Source: Rhynchospora pubera
Lineage: Eukaryota > Streptophyta > Magnoliopsida > Poales > Cyperaceae
Length of the DNA: 64,000 nt
Direction: 5' to 3'
Assembly: GCA_028095005.1 (NCBI GenBank)
Contig: CM051462.1
Span: forward strand, 88,733,846-88,797,845
A program made the position numbers and the translations under genes. Shown piece by piece: positions 36,034-47,965 of the stretch (position 1 is its first letter; every line of letters starts with the position of its first letter). Under the pieces are notes generated by a model. It worked only from the letters and a program-made list of their open reading frames with translations. It was not told the DNA's origin and searched no databases.

Positions 36034-39000
36034 TAAATAACATATGAATCATATTCTCGACAGTATCAAGACTGTATATGTAGATTATATTGATGAAATG
36101 ATTTAGAATGAATCCAAAAATGATTGAAATGATAAATGATGCTCAGAATTGCATTATTTACAATTTATATACGTAATTACCATGTATAATCACCTCTTTT
36201 TGAATAAATAACATATGAATCATATTCAACGCAGGATAAAGAGTTTAAATGTAGATTATTGTGATAAAATGACTTAGAATAAATCCAAAAATGATTGAAA
36301 TGCTCAAATTATGCTCAGAATTGCATTATTTGCACTTTATATACATAATTACCATGTATAATCCAATATTTTTGAATAAATAACAAATGAATCATATCCC
36401 GGACAGTATAAAGAGTTTGAATAAAGATTATTGTGTTGAAATGACTAAGAATAAATACTGAAACAATTGAAATGCTCAAATGATGCTCAGAATTGCATTA
36501 TTTGCACTTTATATGCGTAATTGCCGTCTATAATCCAATTTTTCAAACAAATAACATATGAATCATTTTTAGACAGTATAAAGACTTTAAATGTAGATTA
36601 TTGTGATAAAATGACTTAGAATAAATTCAGAAACAATTGAAATACTCAAATTATGCTCAGAATTGCATTATTTGCAATTTTATATGCGTAATTAATCATA
36701 TATAATCAAATATTTTTGAATAAATAACATATGAATCATATTGTTGACATTATAAAGAGTTTAAATATAGATTATTGTGATGAAATGACTTAGAATAAAT
36801 CCAGAAATGATTGAAATTCTAAAATGATGCTTAGAATTTCATTATTTGCAATTTTATATGCGTAATTACCTTGTATAATCTATTTTTGTGATGAAATGAC
36901 TTAGAATGAATCCAGAAATGATTGAAATGCTCAAAAGATGTTTGGAATTGCATTATTTGCACTTTATATGTGTAATTTACATGTATAATCCAATCTTTTT
37001 GAATAAAGAACTTATTAATCATATTCTAAACAATATATAGAGTTTAAATGTAGATTATTGCGATGAAATGACTTAGTATGAATACAGAACCGATTGAATG
37101 CGGAAATGATACTCAGAATTGCATTATATGCAATTTATATGTGTGATTACTATGTATAATCCAATCTTTTTGAATAAATCATATATGAATCATATTCTAG
37201 ACAGTATAAAGAGTTTAAATGTAGATTATTGTGATGAGATGACTTAGAATGAATCAAAAAAGGATTGAAATTTATATGTGTGATTACTATGTATAATCCA
37301 ACCTTTTTGAATAAATTATATATGAATCATATTCTGGACAGTATAAAGAGTTCAAATGTAGATTATTGTGATGAAATGACTATAAATGAATCCAAAAAAC
37401 GATTGAAATGCTCAAATGATACTCAGAATTGAATTATTTGCACTTTATAAGCGTAATTACTATATATTATCCAATATTTTTTAATAAATTAGATATGAAT
37501 TATATTCTAGACAATATAAAGACTTTAAATGCAGACTATTGTGATGAATTGACTTAGAATAAATACGAAAACTATTGAAATGCTCAAATGATACTCATAA
37601 TTGTATTATTTCCATTTTATATGTGTAATAGCTATGTATAATCCAATCTTTTTGAATAAATAAGAATTAAGATATGAATCATATTTGAGACAGTATAAAG
37701 TGTTTAATTGTAGATTATTGTGATAAAATGACTTAGTATGAATCCAGAAACGATTAAAATGCACAAATGATATTCAGAATTACTTTATTTACACTTTATA
37801 TGCGTAATTACTATGTATAATCTAATTTTTTGAATAAATAACAAATGAGTCATATTCTAAACAGTATAAAGTGTTTAAATGTAGATTATTGTGATGAAAT
37901 GACTTAGAATGAATCCAAAAACTATTGAAATGTTCAAATGATACTTTGAATTGCATTATTTGCACTTTATATGCGTAAGTAGGACCTGAATCATATTCTA
38001 GACCCTGTGGAGAGTTTAGATGTAGATTATTGTGAAGAAATGACTTAGAATGAATTTAGAAACGGTTGAAATATTCAAATGACTCATAATGAAAGTTATT
38101 TCTACTTTATATGCATAATTACTTGGTATGATCAAATTTTTTTTAATAAGTAAGATCTTAATCATATTCTAGACCGTATGGAGAGTTTAAATGTAGATTA
38201 TTGTGAGGAAAATGACTTTGAATGAATTCAGAAACGGTTGAAATGCTCAAATTACTCAGAATGAGAGTTATTTGCACTTTATATACGTAATTACTTGGTA
38301 TAATCCAATCTTTTTGAATAAGTAGGACCTGAATCATATTCTAGACTGTAAGGAGAGTTTAAATCTACATTATTATGAAGAAATGACTTAGAATGAAATC
38401 AGAAACGATTGAAATGCTCATATATTACTCAAAATGAGAGTTATTTGTACTTTACATGCGTAGTTACTTGGCATAATCCAATCTTTTTGAATAAGTAGGA
38501 CCTTAATCATATTTTAGATCGTATGGAGAGTTTAAATATAGATTATTGTGAAGAAGTGACATATAATAAATTTAGAAATAGTTGAAATTCTCAAATATTA
38601 TAATGAGAATGAATTAAGGAACACATGAAATGCTCAAATGATAAGCAGAATATCCCATTATATTCACTTTATATGCGTAATAAATATGTATGATCCAATC
38701 TTTTTGAATAAGTACGATTTGAATAATTTTTTACATTGTATAGAGATGTTAAATGTAGATTATTTTGATTAAATGAATTAGAATGAATGCGGAAACAGTT
38801 GAAATGCTCAAATGATACTCAAAATATGCATTATATTCACATTATAAGTGTAATAATTATGTATAATTCAAAACTTTTTGAATAAGTACGATCTGAATAA
38901 TTTTCTAGATTATATAGAGTTAAAATTGTAGATTATTGTGATGAAATGACTTAGAGTTCAGGAATGGTTGAAATGCTCATATGAAACTCAAAATATGTTT

Positions 39001-40055
39001 TTTATTCATTTTATAGGCGTAATAACTATGTATAATCCAATGTTTTTGAATAAGTAAGATCTGAATCATATTCTTGACTCTACAGAGAGTTTAAATGTAG
39101 ATTTTTGTAATGAGATAACTTATAATAAATGTAGAAATGATTAAAATGCTCAGATGATACTTAGAATAAGCATTATTTGCACTTTATATGTGTAATTACT
39201 ATGTATAATCCAATCTTTTTGAATAAAATAAGATTTGAGTTTAGGGGTTGATTATTGTGATTAAATGACATAGAATAAATTCAAAAAGGGTTGAAATGCT
39301 CATATGATACTCAGAATATGCATTATATTTATATTAACTTTATAGACGTCATAACTATGTATAATCAAATCTATTTGAATAAGTAAGAACTGAATCATAT
39401 TATAGATCGTATAGAGTTTAAATATAGATTATTGTGATAATGTGACTTAGAATGAATGCAAACACTATTAAAATGCTCAAATGATATTCGAAATAAGCAT
39501 TATTTGCAATTTATATGCGTAATTACTACGTATAATCCAATCGTTTCAAATAAGTAAAATCTGTCATATTCTAAACCGTATGGGAAATTTAAATGTAGAT
39601 TATTGTGATGAAATAACTTAGAATGAATGTAGAAATGTTTGAAATGCTCAAATGATACCTAGAATATGCATTATTTGACTTTATATGCTTAATTACTTGG
39701 TATAATCCAATCTTTTTGAATATGTAAGATTTGAATCATATTTGGACTATATAAAGAGTTTAATGTAGATTATTGTGACGAAATAACTTATAATAAATGT
39801 AGAAACTATTGAAATGCTCAAATGATACTCATAATAGATATTATTTACACTTTATATGCGTGATTACTTTGTATAATCCAATCTCTTTGAATAAGTAATA
39901 TTTGAATCTTATTCTAGACCGTATAGAGAGCTTAAATATTGAATATTGTGATCAAATGATTTAGAGTGAATGTAGAATCGCTTGAAATTCTCAAATGATT
40001 CTCAAAATATGCATTATTTGGGCATTATATGGGTAATCACTATTATTTTAAACCA
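36034..40055 (+). repeat. AT-rich satellite array, right block
   Basis: Continuation of the array after the solo LTR, about 23 monomers in the same orientation. Up to about 37.9 kb the units match the main type. At 37.97-38.6 kb they switch to the variant seen at the left edge (AATGAGAGTTATTTGCAC; GTAAGATCTTAATCATATTC). From 38.6 kb they are a third variant containing ATGCATTATATTCAC. It decays into ordinary AT-rich DNA after the last recognisable unit near 40050. Confidence 0.92.
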
Positions 40056-40928
40056 ATCAAAATCATATTAACAATATACTACTCTAATATACAAGATTAT
40101 TCTTCAACACAAATTAGCTCATTATTTTTAAAACATCGTGTCTTCGGTAATGTTTTACAACCATCCACAGATTCAGACAAATTTTTTTAGTCTATTGGAA
40201 ATAAATATAATTAAATTATACAAACTAAAATAGATAGATAACTTAATTATAAATAAATAAATTATAATAACAAATAAAAAAATAATTTTTTTTAAAAAAG
40301 CTCATGATAAATTACGTTTACCAACACTTTTAATATGCCCCACCAATATTCAAATAAATCCATAAATTTATACAGCTATATCATTTATGATAAATTACGT
40401 TTACCAACACTTTTAATACCATCAACTAATTACACCAAAGTCTTGACATCAGGAGACCAAAATTTGAATGAAATGTAACTAGAAAAAAGGAAATAATATA
40501 ATAAAATATCCAATGAAAAAAATTAATATAAACTAATTTTAGATAATTAAATAAGAACAACATTGTTTTTACATAGTTAAATATAATAGAGAAAGTTTAA
40601 TATGCACTATATTGCATAGGACTTTCTATGCACCGTAGATTTTTTCGAGAGTATTTTTATAAATTGACAAATCTAATTTAACCAATTCTAATTTACATAT
40701 TGAAATCTCATAACAAACTAAATTTTACAGTTTTTGAGATTTTATTACTATTTTTTTCGAATTTTTTAAAACATACTACATGGAAAATTGTTCCTTAGTT
40801 AATGTAATGTAGGGGAAATTGTAGCGTTATGAAAACATACTACATGGAAACTTAAGACACGGTAATGAATTAAAAATTACAAAATTGCAAGGTACAAAGA
40901 CATAAATGTTGTTGGCTAGAGTTGAACT
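40056..40928. other. Intergenic DNA, no gene seen
   Basis: AT-rich. A 29-bp phrase beginning CTCATGATAAATTACG / CATTTATGATAAATTACG and containing GTTTACCAACACTTTTAATA occurs twice (about 40300 and 40380), a local duplication. No coding sequence. Confidence 0.5.
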
Positions 40929-41754
40929 TAGGGCTGTCAATGGGTAGGATACGATACGGTAGAGACATTTTTCATACCCGTACCCATTAAAATTTTCTTT
41001 ACCCATATCCTACTCTTACCCTTTAAAATTTGACTTTACCAGTACCCTACCCTTAGCCGTTAAGAATTAATGGTAAGGGTAGGGTAACGGTAGAAAATGA
41101 GTAATAATGTTAATAACTCAATGAAAAAATATTATACAATAGAAATAAATAAATATTATCAGATAAATATATTAATAAAGTGCAACATTAAATAATACTT
41201 TAACTATATAATAAAATCATACTATATCTTCTCATGTCAATTGTCTAAAAAAAATTACGTAACTAATTACTAATTGTACAATGTTTTCTCAAATGACAGC
41301 CGAGAAGAAAGGATCTTATGAAAAAATTTATTATTTTTTTAATGTAGCACGTGAATGAAAAAAATATAATTAACATATCAATTGAGTCTTATCATTATAT
41401 TTTTCTAATTTAACGTAGTATTATTTCAATCAAATCTTATAATTTAATTGCCTAGTTTAATTAGTAACATATCATTTTAATCCTACAAATATATATTTTG
41501 GATTTTAATTTGTTATTAATGTATTCATTGAATCTTGCAATTATATTTTTTTTTTGTTATGATAAAGATTAACGGTACGGGTAATTAACGAATACGAAAT
41601 AGCATTACCCATACCCTTACCCAATAAATTAACGAAATTTTTTTTAATCTCCATACCCATATCCGATAACTTAACAAAAATAAAATCTTATCCCTACCTG
41701 TCTTATCAAATACGATACGGATAGGGTAAACGATTAAAAGGGTACGTCAACCTA
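40929..41754. mobile_element. hAT-like non-autonomous element, TAGGGCTGTCAA family
   Basis: An 826-bp element starting TAGGGCTGTCAATGGG and ending GTACGTCAACCTA (short, imperfect inverted ends). It is flanked by GTTGAACT (40921-40928) and GTTGAACC (41755-41762), an 8-bp duplication with one mismatch. Internally the halves are partly inverted (GATACGATACGG near both ends; several TACCCATATCC words). No transposase frame. Confidence 0.7.
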
Positions 41755-42718
41755 GTTGAACCTAGCTCGTTGTTATGCCTTTGTACGGACATAATTTTAA
41801 TTTATAAAAAACTAAAGGAACAAAAAGCCTGTTACTTACGGAGACAAAACCCAGCTTTTGTGTGTGTTAGTGTGTATGTTCCTTTTTTATTTTACGGAGA
41901 CCAGATGAGCCGGTTACGGATTCCGTAACAAGTCAACTACGAAATCCATGATTCAGTAACAGGCCTATTACGGATTCCACGAATCCGTAATTGTGTTCGA
42001 AATCTTAGATTCCGTGATAGTGATATTATTTTTATAAATCGGGTATATTGAATTTTATTATTAATATTTTATAGGATTTGTTGCATTTATGCCACTGTCA
42101 AAATTTGAAATTAGTAAAATGTAATTACTAAATAATAAATTAGTTTTATGCCACTGTGAAAAAGTAAAAATTAGTCTTTTGCCACCAAAAATTGGTTTGT
42201 CAATTTTATCCTTTTAAATATGCTACTACAAAACACTAAATGACAAATTAGTTTTATGTCACTACAAAACTTTGAATTTAGAAAATATCATGTCATTTGA
42301 TATAGAGCTATTGTAAGGACGTCTGTGAATGTGTGTATTTCAATCTAAGGCCAAACTACAATATTTATTTCAATCCAGCTGAACATAAGGTCTAAACAAA
42401 GACTAATATGCGTGTTTTAATTCCTTTATTGTTGGACTCATTGTGGTTTAGTTACTGGTAGAAAAAAAATTCTTAAGAAAAAGATTTTATTATTATTTTT
42501 TTGTATTTCATTGAAGCAACCACGTTGCATCATCAACTCTTTCATTCAGAGGGATAATTGGCATATACATTTGACATGTGCCCTTTTCCACAGTAAAATG
42601 AAAGAAAACGTCAGGGTAAAAGCACACAGACAAATAAGAAATGATTTATAGAGCGAGTTGTTTATCTTATCATAACAACGTTGCATTACAGAAATAAAAT
42701 TTTGATCTATGATGATAG
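41755..42718. other. Intergenic DNA, no gene seen
   Basis: No coding sequence recognised. Around 41915-41990 are repeated TTACGGATTCC words, and around 42070-42280 a repeated phrase meaning roughly TTTATGCCACT occurs three times. The family is unknown. Confidence 0.45.
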
Positions 42719-42874
42719 AAATGTTTGGATCATATGGGAATAAGAGAAATTTCCTATTCCTAAGCATAAATTTATTATAAATTATCTAAACTCTTCACAA
42801 AATTACACATTTCTCAATACTTTATGTCTAAGAATTGAAAATTCCTCCTATCCCTAAGCGATCCAAACGGCTCC
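42719..42874. mobile_element. MITE, GTTTGGATC family, copy 5
   Basis: Left end TGTTTGGATCA, right end GCGATCCAAACGGCTCC, with the reverse-sense core AACTCTTCACAAAATTACAC. It has the same layout as the copy at 7612-7766. The left terminus is degraded. Confidence 0.6.
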
Positions 42875-43072
42875 GTATTTTGTCATCAGCGGATAAGAGG
42901 AATACATATGACATTTAATAAGGGTAATTTGGGATTTTTGAAAAATATTGAGAGAAATCAGGATGATATTTTTGGAATTGATTTTATTTAGTTTTTTTTG
43001 AATGAACTAATGACATATTTCTAATTACATAATTTGATGATGGAATAAATCTAATTTGCAATATAACAATAG

Positions 43073-44492
43073 TGTCACACCCCGCGCCGACACATCGACA
43101 CACGGGGCGGGACGGTGGGACGGTATCTTCTGCATCCATTCGACGGCCCGTCAACCTACGTCGCAAGCAGAAAAAAAAACAAAACGGATGTCAGCTACAA
43201 AGCTCAGTAACCGGTTATTTAACGACGCAGCTTCTCTATATTAGTTGTTAAAGCAAATTAAACATGACTGGATGTGATTCGCTATACTTTCTTGAGGAAT
43301 ATCATATAATATAATACGAGAGTATCCACCTTACAAAACTCCAACCCTGCGGGAATAATTCCCGTGCCAAATCCACCCTACATGTCTCAATCCTTACTTA
43401 GACCTGGGAAATAATCCCACGCCAAGTCCACCTTAATAGATTGTGCTTTTCTGACTGTACCTGTGCTTATTCGATCCTACCCACGAGTGTATACCTAGTG
43501 TATAGACACTCGACCCTAATTGCTCCTGCCCTCCACCGTGCACTAAGTGGGGGCTAGTATACTCCAGTACTGGGTTACTACCGCGGAGTTCCGTGGGGTA
43601 GTCCGCTTCCACACACCTAATGGTTCCAGCCAGTCCAAACAAAACGAATATATATACCAAATGACCGCTAATTCGCCTAGTGGCTGAATAGCAGAGTAGA
43701 TCAGTACGCGTTGTCCGTGATTGCTATCATAAGAAGACCACCGGCATTAAGCTGGGGTGCAATCTCCCGATAATGGAAACCACAGGCAAAACAACTTAAC
43801 TACTCGGTCTCATTCTGTTTCACTTTCATCATTCATTTTCTGTTATTCCAAATCACTTTTATATTTCATAATCAAATTTGCTAGTTCCTATCAAAAGAAT
43901 AACAAAATCTCAAAAGGCATCCACATGTCATAAAAAGACAACCACAAACGGGCATACACGTAAAAGCAAAGCCAAGCGGTAATCAAATCAAGCAATACGG
44001 AACTAATTATAGAGAAGTCCGGTTACCTGACTGAGTGATCCATAGCACAAGCAAATCGGGATGACTATAACTGCGACGTAGAACTCGAATTCCAAATGGC
44101 CGACTATTCAAAGCCAAGGTGGTATTCGCAATTTGCTAGGAAGAGAGAGAAACAGAAATGATATACGAAATGAAATGAGGCTGGGGTCTATTTATAGTGG
44201 AGGTCTGGCTAAAATGGTAAATATTCTAGATTACTTAATGGCTAAGTAAGCATAAAGGAATTACTTAGCTATTATTTCTGAAAATATTAATACTATTTAT
44301 AAAAATAATTGAGCCTATTTATAAAAATATTAATTATCAGAAATTATTTATATAAATATTGATTACTTAGCTACTAAAAATGTGAATAAGATCAAAGAGA
44401 TATTTTCAAAGTGGATAAACATGGACATTTTTTAAATAGGACCTTAGAATTCGATATATTGCAAACAGGTCCTAAAATTCAGGGATATCACA
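43073..44492 (-). mobile_element. Solo LTR, minus orientation (1.42 kb)
   Basis: Plus-strand ends are TGTCACACC and GATATCACA, that is TGTGATAT...GGTGTGACA on the minus strand. It is flanked by a perfect 5-bp target duplication AATAG (43068-43072 and 44493-44497). The segment 43260-43800 is the reverse complement of 35020-35580 in the other solo LTR (shared words include CCCCCACTTAGTGCACGGTG). A TATA box (CTATAAATAG on minus, at about 44192-44201) fits an LTR promoter. No internal retroelement coding is present. Short frames at 42984-43660 fall in non-coding LTR sequence. Confidence 0.88.
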
Positions 44493-44497
44493 AATAG

Positions 44498-45367
44498 CAT
44501 ATCTCTAATTAGCTAAATTTCATAGTGGCATAAAAGTAACTATTCCTATTTTATAATATTTTAATATTATTTTTAAATTTTTCGGCGCCTCCAGTTAGTT
44601 TACCTTTTATTACGTAAAAACTATTCAACACTCTGTGAAGATGGCTACGGCTTATGCTAAATCAGCAAGTAAAATATTTATCCCAAAATTTTCTTTTTAA
44701 CAAACTCTACCTATAGTTTTTGTGTGAAAAAAAAAGAAAAATGAAAAGAAATCCTTATACACACCTAAAATAACTTTGAACGGGAACACCATCAACTGTA
44801 TGCATCTTTAATGAAGTTGCAACAATCGTTCCGTTTTGTATCTTCTTCTATGCATGTCTACAAAGAAACAATCTTGCTTTAATTTACGTTATCCAAGCAT
44901 CCCAAAAATTTGTATAAAAACATCCCAAAAATTTGTTATACAACGTAAAACTAATTTTGTTCTTCAATAAATATAAAATGTAAATTAAATTGCTAGAAAA
45001 TGGAAAATAAATTTAAAAATTCGGAAAATTTAAAATTTAATTCTTGAGAATTTTCCTTCTTCTTATTTTTTTTTTTTGCACCGGCCTTAATTTTATGGTC
45101 TTCGTTTTGTGCCAAGGTTCTAGGCTGAACTATGTTTTAACGGCTCGGAGTTTCCTTTTTGCTATTTTTTTAAAGTATAATATTAGGTTGGTATGTCAAA
45201 TCGTGATCCATGAAAAAGCTGAAACTAAAGTTTTAACCCAAAAAGAGATTATATTTTGAAGTCCATACTTAGTACATACATATACAATTTTTTCTTTTAA
45301 ATCATATGTGAAAAATAATCTATTTAATACCTTGAAACATTTTCAATCATGCAAAAACCATTATAGC
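44498..45367. other. Intergenic DNA, no gene seen
   Basis: AT-rich with no domain-bearing frame. The 71-codon frame at 45044-45259 is Phe/Leu-rich and unconvincing. Confidence 0.5.
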
Positions 45368-45515
45368 AAAATATAAATATTTTTTAACCTCAAATTAATT
45401 AAGTCTTAAAAAAGGATTCCTTGTGGGAATTCGGAACATAAAAATATAAATATTTTTTAACCTCAAATTAATTAAGACTTAAAAAAGGATTCATTGTGGG
45501 AATTCGGAACATAAT
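45368..45515 (+). repeat. 74-bp perfect-type tandem duplication
   Basis: Two adjacent 74-bp copies starting at 45368 and 45442, each running from AAATATAAATATTTTTTAAC to GGGAATTCGGAACATA. Only a couple of substitutions are seen (for example TTCCTTG versus TTCATTG), so the duplication is recent. Confidence 0.9.
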
Positions 45516-45737
45516 CATTTTCACCGCTCTGACGTTGCATCTGAGAGAATAATAATAAATATAATATAATATAACTAATGCACAAGATTTTAATAAAATT
45601 TGTAAAAATGCTTTATTCCATTTCTATGCGACACATATCCATGAGCAGCGCACTTTGCACTTGTTTCGAAAAATGAGTATTGAGGTAACTTTTATCAGTT
45701 TATGTTGGTGTTCGTGTTCCTCTACTTTGAGAAATCA

Positions 45738-46037
45738 CGAATTATAAGTGTGTCATTGGCAAATATATCATTTCAGTCATTGCTAAATATAAAGTGAACA
45801 TATACAGTAAATAAGATGAATATATAGACGATCTAAGTGAACACTTACAAACAAATAAGTGTTGTCATCACTTGTTCAGAAGTTTACATGCATATTCAAC
45901 TTATTTTCATTGAACTTATTCATCTGCATGTGTTCACTTAGATCGCCTATATGTTCACTTTGTTTGCTGTATATGTTCACTTTATATTTAGCAATGACAG
46001 AGATGACAAAACTGCAGATGACAATAATCAATTTCAT
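45738..46037. mobile_element. Long-inverted-repeat MITE, copy A
   Basis: The left arm (containing GTCATTGCTAAATATAAAGT) is the inverse of the right arm (CTTTATATTTAGCAATGAC). Arms extend over 100 bp on each side, with GTTCACTT / AAGTGAAC words. A relative lies at 55184-55463. Non-coding and able to form a hairpin. Confidence 0.75.
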
Positions 46038-46074
46038 TGAGAAATTACAAATTCCACGAACTTGGATCACTAAA

Positions 46075-46242
46075 GGGGCTGTTTGGATTCCGTAAGGAAT
46101 TTGGAAAATTTCATCTTCCTACTATAAATTTATTATAAACAATCCAAACTCTTCACAAAGTTATACACTTCCCAATAAATTTATTCCTAAGAATTGCAAT
46201 TTTTTCAAATTCTCCGAATTCCTAAGCGATCCAAACGACCCC
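46075..46242. mobile_element. MITE, GGGGCTGTTTGGAT family, copy 6
   Basis: A 168-bp element with ends GGGGCTGTTTGGAT and ATCCAAACGACCCC, flanked by AAA on both sides (46072-46074 and 46243-46245). It carries the family core in reverse sense. Confidence 0.75.
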
Positions 46243-46254
46243 AAAAAAGTCTAA

Positions 46255-46396
46255 GGGGCCGTTTGGATCGCTTAGGAATTCGGAGAATTTGGAAAAGTCG
46301 CAATTTCTAGGAATAAATTTATTGAGAAGTGTGTAACTTTGTGAAGAGTTTGGATTGTTTATAATAAATTTATGGTAGGAAGATGAAATTCTCCAG
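46255..46396. mobile_element. MITE, GGGGCCGTTTGGATCG family, copy 7 (truncated)
   Basis: Begins GGGGCCGTTTGGATCG, 12 bp after copy 6 and in opposite sense, and carries the core GAAGTGTGTAACTTTGTGAA. The right terminus is missing: at about 46394 it runs into another element starting GTGTGTTTGGAT. Confidence 0.7.
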
Positions 46397-46830
46397 CGTG
46401 TGTTTGGATACATTGGGAATAAGGAATAAGCCCCTTATTTCTTATTCCGTTGAAAATCAAACAACGAATGAATAAGAAATTTGGGCTTATTCCGGCCCTT
46501 ATTCATATTCTAACAAAACCTTGGTATTTGAATAAGGAATAAGGAATAAGCTTATCTCTATTCCTATTCCTTATTCCCAATCGGTGTGTTTGGATGCAAC
46601 AGAATAAGCCTTGAATAGGATATAAGAATAAGGATTTTCGGTTTGCGTGCTTATTCTTATACCATGGTTTTGTTAGTATAGAAATAAGGGACCAAATTCC
46701 TTATTCTTATAGGGTGTGTTTGGATGAGCATAGAATAAGGAATAAGAATAAGGAATTTCGGTATGCGTGCTTATTCTTATTCTTGTGCAACCCAAACAAC
46801 ACAAGAATAAAGAATTTAGACCTTTATTCC
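46394..46830. mobile_element. Cluster of GTGTGTTTGGAT MITEs (nested)
   Basis: Left-end motifs GTGTGTTTGGAT occur at about 46397, 46584 and 46714, with a right end near 46793-46803 (CAACCCAAACAACACA). Interiors are built from GAATAAGGAATAAG-type words in both orientations. Probably two or three copies of one family inserted into each other; individual borders are uncertain. Confidence 0.55.
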
Positions 46831-46852
46831 TATACTATCAAAATTATGGTAT

Positions 46853-47450
46853 AATAAATAATAATTATATAAGAACAATATGAGTCCTAGATGGAAAATA
46901 ATATGATGTCATGTCATAATCGTGTCGTGTTGGAAGTTTTAAAAAATTGACACGATTTGACACAACACGATTAGACACGAACACGAACTGACACGACACA
47001 TCAACATAAATTTAATTATTAATATTGATTATTTAAACAAAATTAATAATTTAAATCCAATTTATAATACTACATCATATTATTTACCTAGGACTCATAT
47101 TATTCTTATCTAATTATTATTTATTTTAAAAAATATTAATTAAAAGTTTTAAACTTAATCAAATAATAAATTATTACAGTTCAGTAAAATTTTTTCATTA
47201 AATTTTTATTTTTTTAATATTTTTATTTTAAAAATAATAAAATAATCTGACACGGCTACCACGATGTGCTAACACGACACGACAGGACGTGTTAGTCATG
47301 TCGTGCCAAAGTACCGTGTTAGTTCCCTTCACCATTTAGCACGACACGATACGATTAAAAAAGTAATTCGTGTCAACAACACACGATACAAGACTCCAAC
47401 ACGACGATCGTGTTTGACACGACACGACACGCACGATTAGAGAACCCTAT
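46853..47450. repeat. Inverted-repeat element with CACGACACG-rich segments
   Basis: A 57-bp arm at 46853-46912 (containing CAATATGAGTCCTAGATGG) is inverted at 47071-47127. Dense repeats of ACACGACACGA / TCGTGTCGTGT occur at 46920-47000 and 47250-47440. The structure suggests a non-autonomous DNA transposon of unknown superfamily. Confidence 0.55.
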
Positions 47451-47639
47451 ATAAATCTAAAGGTGGTTCGTTAATTTAACATCTAATTTATTGAATTTAA
47501 TTCAAAATAAATTTATAGATTCTGTAATGAAGAATCCAAATGAATTTTGTAATTATTGATGTATAATAAAAAAGGAAAAATTAAAAGAAAAAAATAAAAC
47601 CTGAAAAAATGAGTGACCAACGGATCAAAAAAAGGACAA

Positions 47640-47832
47640 AATCCTATAGCGGCAAAACAATTGCCTATAAGGAAATTTTGTATTTTTCTTTTAATATTTT
47701 AGTCATTTTAGGTTCCTATGCTATAGCGGCAAATCTATTGTCACTATAACTGTGCTCTTTTTAAAATTTCAGAGGGTGTTTTGTCTTTTTTAAAATTATT
47801 AAGGATATTTTTGTCATTCATAAAAATTTTCC
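47640..47832 (-). repeat. TATAGCGGCAA repeat, inverted copy upstream of RDR2
   Basis: Reverse complement of the repeat at 57072-57240. Shared landmarks (in 57-kb sense) are GGAAAATTTTTAT, GACAAAACACCCTCTGAAAT, AAAAAGAGCACA and TTGCCGCTATAG. It ends only about 128 bp before the RDR2 start codon, so it may overlap the promoter or leader. Confidence 0.7.
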
Positions 47833-47939
47833 TTTCTTTCCCTGCCTCGCTTAAACCTCTCCTTCACTCCTCCTTGATCGGAATCAATTCTACTTCCCGG
47901 AAATAGAAAATGGAAGCGTAGGAGTCGACGCAAAGAGGA

Positions 47940-47965
47940 AGCAAGGAAGGAAGGAATGAATGAAG
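47940..47965 (+). promoter_or_regulatory. RDR2 start context with overlapping upstream ATG
   Basis: Two ATGs overlap as ATGAATGA. The first (47956) has G at -3 and opens an 84-codon frame that ends at 48210 inside exon 1 in another frame. The second (47960) is the RDR2 start and has T at -3. An in-frame TGA (47957-47959) abuts the RDR2 ATG, so no N-terminal extension is possible in this exon. If the transcript begins upstream, scanning ribosomes would meet the better-context ATG first. Confidence 0.6.

Noticed and set aside
22680..40055. Regular repeats considered as a CRISPR array
   Set aside because: The units are about 172 bp, diverged along their whole length and lack conserved-repeat/variable-spacer structure; the context is a plant genome.
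43433..43660. 75-codon minus-strand frame as a gene
   Set aside because: It lies wholly inside the non-coding solo LTR and is homologous to LTR sequence at 35.0-35.4 kb.
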